Part shown: piece by piece, positions 1 through 9,907 of the stretch
How the letters are laid out: each line of letters begins with the position of its first letter
Position numbering within the stretch: the first letter of the stretch is position 1
Source: Strix aluco
Taxonomy: Eukaryota; Chordata; Aves; Strigiformes; Strigidae
Assembly (NCBI RefSeq): GCF_031877795.1
Contig: NC_133931.1
Coordinates: 136,996,621 to 137,060,620 of the forward strand
Length of the DNA stretch: 64,000 bases
Direction of reading: 5' to 3'
Position numbers and translations under genes: made by a program
The notes under the pieces: model-generated
Database searches by the model: none
The model's input: only the letters and a program-made list of their open reading frames with translations
Told to the model about the DNA's origin: nothing

Positions 1-710
1 AATTGAGGGCTGGAGTACTTTGATTTTCTCTTGTATATATGCCACTGGCAAATAAGTAAGATTATAATTGTTATATTTAGCTGTAGCTTTGACAGTTTAT
101 GCGATATATAGGCTGAACACTCACACAGAAAAATTATGTATTGGGATTTTACAAATAGCAGTAAATTAATAGAAACTTTCCAGTCAATAAATCCTTGCTT
201 AATATGAAACTTTACAGGTGAGTTTAAGATTTTTTTGGGCTTTAGAGTGATGACTTAAGTTGCATGGTTCTTTTCCTCAAGAAAAAAATACATAATGCTT
301 ATTTCATTTGAACAGGCTTAGACAAATAAATGCATGTGTTAAATGAATCCTGTAACAAATAATGCTACTGCTATTTTACTAGTCTTAATTTTTAAAAGAC
401 CTGAATATTCTTTAGTAGCTATATTGTATGCAGAAAAGATTTAGGGCAGAGATCATGGTTCCTCTGCCTTACATACAAAGACAAAGAAATATAGGAAGAA
501 CAGGCTTTGTCTGTTTTTCTTATGTAATTCTAGTGGTGCTACTTGGTAGAATAGGAGGAGTTTCAAAGGTTATGTACAGGCGAGTTTTGTTATACTTCTG
601 AATTCTTTTTTTCCAGGAAAAAGACTGCAGTGTTGGGGGAGGAGGGGAGAGAGAGGCTTTCTCTCCAGCTCTCAGCTATAACCTGGAATATGTCTGTATG
701 TGGATGCTTA

Positions 711-815
711 AATATTATAAATACATATATATGCGACAGGGATCAATATATATGATACATCATATATGCTTGCATATATAATATATATATTATAAATCTT
801 ATATATGTAACATTT
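711..815. repeat. AT-rich low-complexity tract
   Basis: The tract is dominated by TATA/ATAT runs, including an uninterrupted alternating TA stretch near 778-791. It is a low-complexity or decayed microsatellite region. Several short palindromic ATATAT units occur, as expected from the composition. Confidence 0.7.
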
Positions 816-3800
816 TATGTTGTACTGCATAATTCTTAAATACTCATTAGCACAAAAAATACATAAGCCTCCAAAACCTAGAACATTTTACTCCTACAGA
901 ATAAGTGATATTCAGTGAGCAAGTACGTTTTTCTCTTCGGGGTACAACACACTGCATGAGAGCATTCATGCAGTACAGCGAGTATGTGTGACCTCTACAA
1001 AGTTATTCTGTTATGTGCAAAATAAATGGTTGGCTGATAAAGGTGAAATGTGGGCCTCTTGTCAGCAATATTTCCTGGATTTCTTTAGCTGAGAGATAAT
1101 AATTGTGGCAAACAATCAAAAATAAAAGAATGAAACACACTAGAGGACACAAAAAATTAGAGTGGAATATTTTAAATAGGCTAATTACTAATGGAATTTT
1201 TGGTATGTAAAAGACACCCCTTGTTAATTCCCATTTCTGACTTTCCCCTGAAATCATTTTGGCCACTCTCAGATTTGTCAAGAGCCTATCAATGTCTCTA
1301 AATCAAATGCATTAGTATTGTCAGTATCCACTTTATCCTGTAGTGTTAAAATTGCAAAACACTGCAATTTTAGAAGGAGTATCCATTTGATAATTTTGAA
1401 CATAATACACCGCCTTGGTGGCATATGCATTTGTAAATGAATATTAACTTTACAAATCCAGAATTTATGTAAGAGTAGACATGTCTCTCCTTAGTGGTCT
1501 GTAAATGAGTTGGGCTTTTTTCTGTCAACTTGACTGATAAAAATTCCCTTGTAAAACTTCATGTAATAAAAAGAAACCTTGTAAAGAATGAATAAAAGAC
1601 AGCGGACACCTCGAGTGGGATCCATCCCACCCAATTTTTGGCACCCACATTTGAATGAAGAGTTGTTCTCTGGAGGTATTTCTCTCTATTGCCTGAACAG
1701 GGAGCTGAGGGTAATGCAGTCACCTAAGTTAGGGCAAATGGGTTTCGCTTCTGTGAAAGCAGGATGCTGATACATATTGCTGTTTGCAGGATGCATCTGT
1801 TGGAGGATGCTGATACAGTGTGATAAAGAAATGGTTTTTGACATTCATTGGAGAAGAAAGGCTTGATGCTGTAGGCACCGAGGCTCTGTGACTCCTGTTG
1901 GCTTGGACAAGTAGTGATGATGCTTTGTACCCCACGTGATTACAAGTTTAGCATGTCGCCTTCCTCCTGTGTGCTGAGCACCTGCTGTGAGGTGCTGAGC
2001 AACCTCAAACCTCATTAAAGTCTTTGGATAGAGCCCTGAGCTATCTCATGAGATGAAGTTGCACTATTTATACTCTGAGAACATATGCATACTGTACTAT
2101 TAGTGCTAATATTTTTGTCAGAACACTTTTTTAAAGCAAAATGTGAGAACATTTGTGGGCAGTAATCACAAAACAGGGTTGACAGCTCCTTCCTTCTCTT
2201 ACTCAGTCACAAACGTTTTTCCTTTCAACAGATTATGAAATGTAAATGGAACTGGTCATTTTCAGAAACTAGTGTTATTTCATTGATAATAAGTGAATAC
2301 GAAACGGGAGTTGACAAGGTTATCTCCAAGTAGAAACTGATAATAGCAGGCTGCCTGCAGCCCTACCTTAAATTGAAAGAGGAGCTACGCAGCCTGACAG
2401 TAATATCTGTGAGCGGGGAGTGCATCCTGAATCTGCAAAAGTTCATAAAAGACAAGAGAGACTAAGCCCCTCTCTTCCATCACCACCTGTCTAGGAGTTA
2501 TATGTCATTTTTTATTTCACCAACAGCCTTCCATAGTCACAGAAGTCAATCAATAATATGAAATACATATTTTAATGTTAATATCAAATGTTATCACAAA
2601 ACTATCCTATGTCTGTGTAATTACCTGTTTAACAGCAGAGCAGCCACGACAATGCAATCTATCTTTAAGTCAACCAAGACAACAGAAACAGCTACAACAC
2701 AGCTCATCTACCCCAGTTGGAAAAGCCTAGACCAAGTCAATGATAACCTTTCCTCATGGCTGAGAACTGTGCAGGAAAAGCTCTCTTTCCATGGACACCA
2801 CGCTTCATACTGCCCTGGTACTAAGCTGTGGGATCTCAGGTGAGAAAAACTACCAGATATTGCCATTTCAGATCAAGAAGTAAGAAATTACAGGAAGGAA
2901 TAATGTCACCAAATTGTTTTGTCCCCCAGAAAATTACTTCCTCATCTACTCACGTGGGGCTGTTCGTTGCACTTGATCATCAGTGAATCATCATCAGGCC
3001 CGAGCTGCCTGCATGAAGCTTATTGACAGTGGCTCCTAGCAGTAACTTATGCCTGTTCTCCATCACAACTCTGTCATCACTACAGAGCGTGGGATAATAA
3101 AAAAAAAAAGATAAAGCAGAAAGCTGAAACAAATCCTACCTGATGAATCATTATAGTGAGAAAGATTTGTGTAATTTCAGACTCACTCTTTCATTCAGAA
3201 TCACATACTATCTGCTAATGCAGTTAATTGTAATAAGAGCATGACAAAAACCAGATGCAATCGTCCACCCGAACAAGCACGATCCGGTCAGGTTTAATGA
3301 CAGTGTTCCATGGAGAGTTCCTCTTCTCATCTTAAACACAGCTTGTTTTTAAAACAGTAGTTCAGTTAGGAACTAAAGAAATTCACCCATAACGTTCTTT
3401 ACCATCTAACAATGATTATGAGGAACAAATAAGACACACCAAGCGCAAAGGCCAGGCATTTTATTTTTGTAATTATTAAGCACTTTTACAAAGACTAATG
3501 CATCTGAAATTTTGTAAGCTAGATATATTTATGATCTGTGGGCAGTTCTTGATATAGTTATGATCTATCCTTGTTTGGATAAAATCCATTTTCTATTCAG
3601 GGTAAGTGAAGGAATACTTTAATGCCTGCTAACTTAGTAATGGCAAAGAATAGAAACTACCTCGCAAACTGTGGATCAGCATGACAAGGCTGAAAAAGGT
3701 GCTCAGTCCTGTAAACCGAGATTTGTACAATGAGCTGTGAATACAAATGCACTCCTTTGGTGGAGCTCTATGTTGTATGCCAGGAAGAAACGAGGACATC

Positions 3801-4573
3801 AGAAAATCAAGACGACAGCAAGGAAACACCGAGAATACGTAAACAGGGCACAGAGTGACAGAACTTGCTGCTTGGCCTAGACAAGACTCTGGATAAGACA
3901 ATTGCTGGCGTCTATCATCAGATCACTTTGGGAAAGACAGCTGGTTCAGAGATGAGAGCAGAGTTAGGACACCTGAGAGGTCACTTGCACCAGTGTAATG
4001 GGACATACCAATGTCTTCAACACAATATTTAGAAAATTTGGCACCTCAGCAGCACAAAAAATGTGAAAAAAGGATCCGGACAAAAAGCAGGCAAGACTGC
4101 AACAGTCAGAGGTGTTTAGAATCAGGACAGAAGAGGATGCAGGTATCAAGAGTGAAGGGCAGTATAGGAAAAGCAAGGACAGGGCTCAGCTTCAGCTCCA
4201 GTTAGTCCAAAGCTAATGGGAAACCTTCCAATAGACATCCAAGCCTTGTACTTAGATCCCCTTTTTATATGAAGGATTGCAAGTTTGGCACAGTTCACCA
4301 CAGCATTAGGGGGCACTTAAAAACCTTTGCTTTGTGTGTGTGAAAGAACCACTTTGGGGGCACAGTGCTGCTGTAGGACGGTTGTGTGTAGGCTTGGTGT
4401 TATGGGCAAACAGCCCAGTCTGGTCACTCATTTCACAACTTACTGTGTTCAAGGAAACAAGATCTGTTTATATTCTCTGCATACAAATAGGTTGGGATCA
4501 AAAAACACTTGACTCTCTCATGTTTCTGAGAAATAGCCCACAAATTTCCAAATATTGGCTAACCACTGGCACT

Positions 4574-4595
4574 AAAAAAAAAAAAAAAAAAAAAA
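4574..4595. repeat. Poly-A tract, 22 bases
   Basis: This is an uninterrupted run of 22 A on the plus strand. It could be a homopolymer microsatellite or the tail of a retrocopy. The sequence just upstream does not resemble a gene or repeat I recognise, so no retrocopy is claimed. Confidence 0.8.
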
Positions 4596-7500
4596 GGGTA
4601 ATAACATGTTTAATTTTAACCACCTGAATAGTCTATCAAATGTAGGTATGCGTACAGATTCCTGAAAGCCCAGGCACTGAAACAGCTAATCACACATTAA
4701 ATTATGTCCAGTGTACGAGAAATACATTTTCCTAAGACATTTAAGTATATAGAAAATTATTCTTTTTTTTAATGTTAGTAGAAAAATCCCTATTATCTTT
4801 AAAATGTTGGCATCTGTGTTGATTTATTTAGATTGCCTACTTCTGCAGCAGTTAAGTGGTTATTTACAAATTGCGTAAAACTGTCTGATCAGCTAAACTG
4901 CTGATCTTTTTTCAGGAAAAAAGCAAACACTTTCTGTAAACAAAATCAACAATTATACCCAATCTGAAACATGTAAAATTTTAATGTTTATAAGCCACTG
5001 AGCAAGATACTTACTAAATGGCTTAGCATTCTTACTCAGAAGACCTTCTAACTAATTCTCAGACTAACAGACATCACAAATAAGTCACACCCTTTCTCCC
5101 CAACAATTCTTTTTTTCTTAGAGAAGACAAATCTTGAAATGTTAGAGAAGGACTTAATGCAAACATTGTTAGTAAAATACAAATAATTGCAACAGCAGAT
5201 ACTCTTTAAAGCATGACACATATGTGAAGCATACATAGAGAACTGCACAACATTGGTTAGAAGGGCCACATTTTTCAGGTACACGGTGCATGGATGATCT
5301 ATGCAACACGCTAGGTATCAGTCTATTAATTCCTTTAAAAAAAAATAGGGATCTGAAGCATCAGAAGGATCTAGCCCTAGAAGGTGACAGATGAGAGGCA
5401 GCTGGTATTGATTTCTACAGAGGAGTACAGCATGACTTGAACTTCTCCGAACTTTGAAGATAAAAAGCAGAGCCATGAGTTTCATTGAAAACTGGACAGG
5501 AATTTAAGGAACGGACACCAGCTAAGTTTTGGGGTGTTTATTCATCTTACTTGGCAAGTAGGTGGCTGCCTCCTTGAACTTCAAGGTGAAGTTAAGAATC
5601 ATCTCTGTAAAGTACATCTTGTCAGTCTGCTCTGGATGTGACTAGAAGCATAGGTGTGTGGCAAGATTACACCTGAGAAGAATAATTGAAGCCTCTTGAC
5701 TGCCAGAGATAATGAAAAGGATCTGCAGTCTGGCGGTCGAGGAACAGAAATATATCCAAAAGGACTGATCGTTTCAGCAAAGAGCTGGCATATAACATCA
5801 ACTAATGGGGCAGACTTAGCTTTTGTTCATTCCTCAACGGTTTACATGGACAAGCGTTACTTCGATCTTATTCACATCCACAAGTTAACAAGCATGTGTA
5901 TGATGGAAGTACAGTTTGGTCTTGTTAAATGTAACAGTTTTGCTGTTCATCTCAGTGGATTTCACTTTTTGTGAAATGATGGTTTATGAACTGGATTGGA
6001 AAGGGACATAGCTGAGTATCATCTTTATTTTAATGGTCACACAGTACAGAACATCCTACACGTTTCTTTTTGGTATCATAGTAAGGGAACTGCTCACTGC
6101 TCAGTGAGCTGTTCTGCCTCAGTGCCTTTTTAATACCTAAGGAAATTTCCAGTGAAGACATGGAACTTCTGGAAGCTATTTTTCCACAGAATTAATACTA
6201 AAATATGTGTCAAAGTGAGAAATGGTTTACTGAATGCTACAGAGGTTTGTATAAGTTTTTTTCAATGTTTTTAATATTTTCAGTGTTTCTATTTGACTGG
6301 GGGGAAAAAAAAGAAAAAAATGTTTATGTTTTTTCTCCTAGTGCTTTCACTAGGCATTACCTTAAGTGAGGAACTATGGGGAAGACAATTTTTCTGTTCC
6401 AGTGTAGTTTCCAAAACCTTTTGTGGCCTTCCCCAAAATGACCTTACCGATCTTCTGTGTGATAAATATGCAAGCTTTTTCCATTCAAAAATCCAGTTAC
6501 TCTAGAATGTATGTGAAGGGCATCATAGCCCTAATGGTCAGCAGACACCAATTCACAACGTGGCAGAGATGAAGCTGCAAGGATGATGCAAGTCTCCTTT
6601 TAGGGATAAAAATGTTTTAAGGATTTCAGCACCTCATCTCAGGCTTTATAAATTAAACTTACAAATTATAATGCAGGCATACCACATTCTTTTCTCACCC
6701 GCATGACTTTCAGTAAATGTTTGTAATAACTCAGAAAGACAGTGCTAAAACAGGGAACGCTACATTTGAAAGCAGAGCTACACATAGTCACTCCAGCAAA
6801 TCAGTCAACTCTATAAATAATTTTTTGGTCAGTAGCATTAGGAGTAGTTATCTTAGTAATGGAATAGCAATAGTAGATCTAGCAAAAGCAAGATAAAGGC
6901 TGCCTGAACATTACCACCATGCACCACTTCAGTATATTTATTAGCACTGAGTGGAAATGAGTCGGGCAAGCACAGAGGTGTCTCAGAGATGCCCGTTATT
7001 TTCCAGTATAAATTCAGTTGTTCTCAACACAGCATTAGAACGGTGACTAGTCTTAGATTATAATTGTAATGCTAATGCTTCCTTTGAGTAGACAGAGGAC
7101 AGGAGTACATATGAAACAAATCGATCTGACAGAGAAACGGCGCTGTGTAATTTCATTAGCCAATTTGGACTTAGATCTGTGACATGGCACCCCATGACTT
7201 AACATCTAGCAATACCACTGAAACCAACTGCCAAACTAAAATACAAACCAAAACAAACTAATGAGATTCCTCTCCAAGTTGAAACATACACAGACACAGT
7301 TTTATTTCTGAGAAGTGACATTTATTTTGAGGGTCACGAAAAACACTGCTTACCACAGCTGAGTTTTCATCTGTTGTATCCCTTGAGCAATCAGTGACAT
7401 TCAGGCCCAAATTCCAAACCTTTTCCTTTAGCCACCAGCTTTACCTTTTACTCTTAACTAGTTCTTCACCAGCCTTGGAAACAACAATTTTAAACATTTG

Positions 7501-8798
7501 TTTCAGAAAAGCTAACATCTGAAAACTATACAGTGAAAAGAATAAGTACAATCAATCTTAAAAAGCTAAAAAAGAATAAAACACAGTGTGAAACTTCCAC
7601 AGTAATAAGCGGAATATATATAAATACAAATTCCAAAGCCTCTAGGTGGAAGATAGCTAATGACATCTTTTGGTTGTTTAGATTTCCAAGAACTAAACTG
7701 CTTGGGGCTAACCTTTACCTGGAAATGGAGAAATAAAAGGAGGCGCTCCCCTCTCTCCCGAGTAATGAAATCTATCCGTAAATTTAGATTAGAAATAAAT
7801 GTGGTTAAGACAGGATCCGTAGACTAAAGTGGTTCATATGCCGTATAAAACAGAATCAGGAAAAGGGAATCCTGGAGACCAAAGCGGCCTAACGTGTGTT
7901 CAGGAAGAGGGGCATCTCCAGTTGAAGATACTAAGAAATATCAAGGCTGATGAAAAGACCAGGAGGGGAAAGCAGCGCCAGAGAAATGCGGCAATCATCT
8001 CAGGGAGTGACAGCGCCAGGGCACATCGACACCTGCCCCTGAGGCCCACCAGCACCCCGTACACTCTCTCCCGTGCCGACCGCCCGAGGCCGGGGGGCAG
8101 CGGCGGCGGGCGCCGTCCCGCACCCGCGTCCTCACTCCGCCCCGCCGGGCCCCGGCGGCCTCCTCGGGGCCGCACGGCCGGGCCTGGCACAGCTCCCGTC
8201 CCCTTCGCTGGCAGGGGAGGGGGGTGACAGGCAGGTGCGTGCCCCGCCGAGGCCTGACAGAGCTCACCAGTGGCAAGGGGCGCGAAATGGCCGAGCAGCG
8301 CCTCCGCCACCGGCCGCCAGCCAGGCCCGCGGGGAGGCGGTGAAAGCCCCGCGGGGCCTAGGCCCGGCCCGGCGCGGCCCGGGGGAGGCGGCGTGCGGGC
8401 CCGGCCCTCCCAGGCCCGCGGCGAAGCCCTTCCGGCCCCGCCGGTGGCCGCCGCGCCGGGCCGCGCTCCCGCGGCCGCCAGCACGCGCAGAGCCCCGGGG
8501 CGGCGCGGGGAGGCAGCGCTCCGGCGGGCTCCGGGCAGCGCCGACACCCCCCGCCAGCGGGGCCGCTGCCGCCGCAGCGCTGCCCGCCCCGGGCCGCCGC
8601 GGTCCCTCGGCTTTCTCCCGGGGACCCTCCCTGCCCCTCTGCCCGGGCGAGGCGCCCCTCTCGCCGCTCCCCCGCCGCGGCGCGGCGCGGCCCGGCCCGC
8701 TCGGCCCCCAGCGGCCGCGGCGGGGAGCGCGGCGCAGCCCGGCGGCCTCCCCCGGCCGCCTCCCCCCGCCGCCCCCCCCGCCGCGCCGCGCCGAGCGG

Positions 8799-8808
8799 CT
8801 ATTTTTAG
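8799..8808. promoter_or_regulatory. Perfect MEF2-type motif / TATA-like element
   Basis: The sequence CTATTTTTAG fits the MEF2 consensus YTAWWWWTAR exactly. It is the only AT block of its kind inside the core of the CpG island, which makes chance less likely than in AT-rich DNA. It lies about 270 bp upstream of the inferred exon 1 donor. The same bases could serve as a weak TATA element, which would place transcription start near 8825-8835. Binding is inferred from the motif alone. Confidence 0.5.
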
Positions 8809-8872
8809 TAAATCCTCCCCGCGTCGCCACGGGCTGCGATCGCAGCGCGCAGCCCCTCGCCAGCTGCCGCCG

Positions 8873-8881
8873 CCCCGCCCC
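8873..8881. promoter_or_regulatory. GC box (Sp1/KLF-type)
   Basis: CCCCGCCCC is the reverse complement of a canonical GC box. It lies in a GC-rich stretch about 65 bp downstream of the AT motif. Many similar boxes are expected in this island, so any individual role is uncertain. Confidence 0.4.
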
Positions 8882-9003
8882 GCCGCGCCGGGCACAGGCT
8901 CGCCCCGCCGCCGGCTCCGCCGCCCGCCGGCGCTATGGCCACCTAATCCCCGCCGCAACTTTTCCTCCCCGCTCCGCTCCTTCCCCCGCCGCCCCGGTGG
9001 AAG

Positions 9004-9054
9004 ATGGCAGTTGGGGGCAGGACTGGGAGTTGCAGCCCGCGAGCGAAGAGATAA
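9004..9054 (+). other. Short upstream ORF in candidate exon 1
   Basis: This is 16 codons plus TAA, starting at an ATG with A at -3 and G at +4, so initiation context is strong. It ends 17 bp before the exon 1 donor. If the exon is transcribed, this frame could reduce initiation at the main start codon further downstream. The peptide resembles nothing known to me, and any effect would be through translation of the uORF itself. Confidence 0.35.
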
Positions 9055-9093
9055 GGCGGAGGCGCGGGAAGGTGAGTGGCACCGGCCGGCTGC

Positions 9094-9134
9094 CGCTCCG
9101 CGCCTCTCCGCTCCGCTCCGCCCCGCTCCGCCCG
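9094..9134. repeat. CCGCT-type pentamer repeats
   Basis: Short imperfect tandem copies of a CGCTC/CCGCT pentamer lie just inside the inferred first intron. They are typical of simple sequence drift in CpG islands. Confidence 0.6.
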
Positions 9135-9540
9135 GCCGCGGCCGGCGAGCAGCGCGGGGCCGCGGGGTCCGGCCGGTCCCGCCGCACGGCCGTTGTCCTT
9201 GACGTGCCGGGGTGGGGTTTTTTTGGGACCTTTGGGAAGGTTTCGGGAAGTTGGGCCGTGTCGGGGCGGGCGAGGCGGCGGTGGGTGGGGGGCGACCGCC
9301 CCCCGGCAAGTTTTGTTTCGCGGGAGTGTGAGTGGAAGAGGAGTTTTCGGCGCGTCTGCCCTGCCTGGCGTCCGTGTGTGTGCGCTTGGTCCGGGAGCGG
9401 GGGGTCCCCTTGGCACCCTCTCCTCCCGTGGGGCCGTATCGCGGGGTGCCGGGGGCACCTACGGCAGCTTAGGGGCTGGTCGTTGGAGCCTCAGCGGGCG
9501 GAGGGGACGATGCGAGCTCCCCCCGGCCGGCTGGGTAGCG

Positions 9541-9612
9541 GGGAGCTGGGGGGGGGCTCGGGGGGAGCTGCCCCCCCTGGGCGCCGAGCAGGTGGGGGCG
9601 GGCGGCGGGGAG
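9541..9612 (+). other. G-run cluster with quadruplex potential
   Basis: Several runs of three to eight G lie within about 70 bp, separated by short loops and interrupted by one C run. This satisfies the usual G-quadruplex pattern on the plus strand. It lies in the first few hundred bases of the inferred intron, a common location for G-rich clusters after promoters. Folding is inferred. Confidence 0.5.
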
Positions 9613-9892
9613 CTCCCCTCAGGCCCCGCCGGGCCGGGGCCGCCCGGAGTGGAGCAGGCGGGGCTCGGGTGCAGGTACCGGGGCATCCCGACCCGGGTGC
9701 GGGGCCAGAGTTTGTGTCATCGGGTTTTTTCGGTGGCCGAGCGGTGTATGCGTCCCGGGAAGGCAATGGGCGTCGGACGGGTAGTTTCCAAGAAGGGTAC
9801 AGTTGTTCCGTCTTGCCTAAAATGTCTGGATTTTGATCTGAAATGGAATATAGTAACAATCAGTAATCACTCTCGCTTATCACCGTTAACAG

Positions 9893-9907
9893 AAAAAAAA
9901 AAAAAAA
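9893..9907. repeat. Poly-A tract, 15 bases
   Basis: An uninterrupted run of 15 A lies just beyond the 3' edge of the CpG island. It has no other associated feature. Confidence 0.75.

Larger units (their letters stand above)
1..7969. other. AT-rich non-coding upstream flank
   Basis: No gene is recognised here. The open frames are all under about 100 codons, lack flanking exon structure and resemble no family I know. The stretch contains an AT-dinucleotide-rich patch near 711-815, a 22-base A tract at 4574-4595 and ordinary unique-looking sequence. Around 6940-7200 the text is more complex and carries a few CpGs, which could mark a conserved non-coding element, but this cannot be tested from one sequence. 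It lies upstream of the CpG island and may hold distal regulatory DNA or intergenic sequence. Confidence 0.6.
8831..9071 (+). other. Candidate non-coding first exon
   Basis: The 3' boundary is defined by AAG/GTGAGT at 9071/9072, an exact vertebrate splice donor consensus. The 5' end is not visible. It is placed here about 25-30 bp downstream of the TATA-like motif and may be wrong by 100 bp or more. No long reading frame with a credible protein crosses the donor. The first ATG in a good context, at 9004 (GGAAGATGGCAG), opens a 16-codon frame that stops at 9052-9054, inside the exon. The exon therefore looks like 5' untranslated sequence with a short upstream ORF. The AAGATGGC core resembles the YY1/TISU-type element found just downstream of some start sites. 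I cannot identify the gene. Confidence 0.5.
7970..9790. promoter_or_regulatory. CpG island, probable promoter
   Basis: Composition changes sharply from AT-rich to extremely GC- and CpG-dense between about 7970 and 8100, and relaxes again after about 9790. The densest part is 8090-9150. Such islands in birds mark promoters of widely expressed or developmental genes. Inside are GC boxes (for example 8873-8881), an isolated AT motif at 8799-8808, and a perfect splice donor at 9071/9072 on the plus strand, which together favour transcription to the right. Both strands show very long open frames here (up to 587 codons). These follow from the scarcity of stop codons in GC-rich DNA: they are rich in A, R, P and G and have no domain. 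A bidirectional promoter cannot be excluded. Confidence 0.88.
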
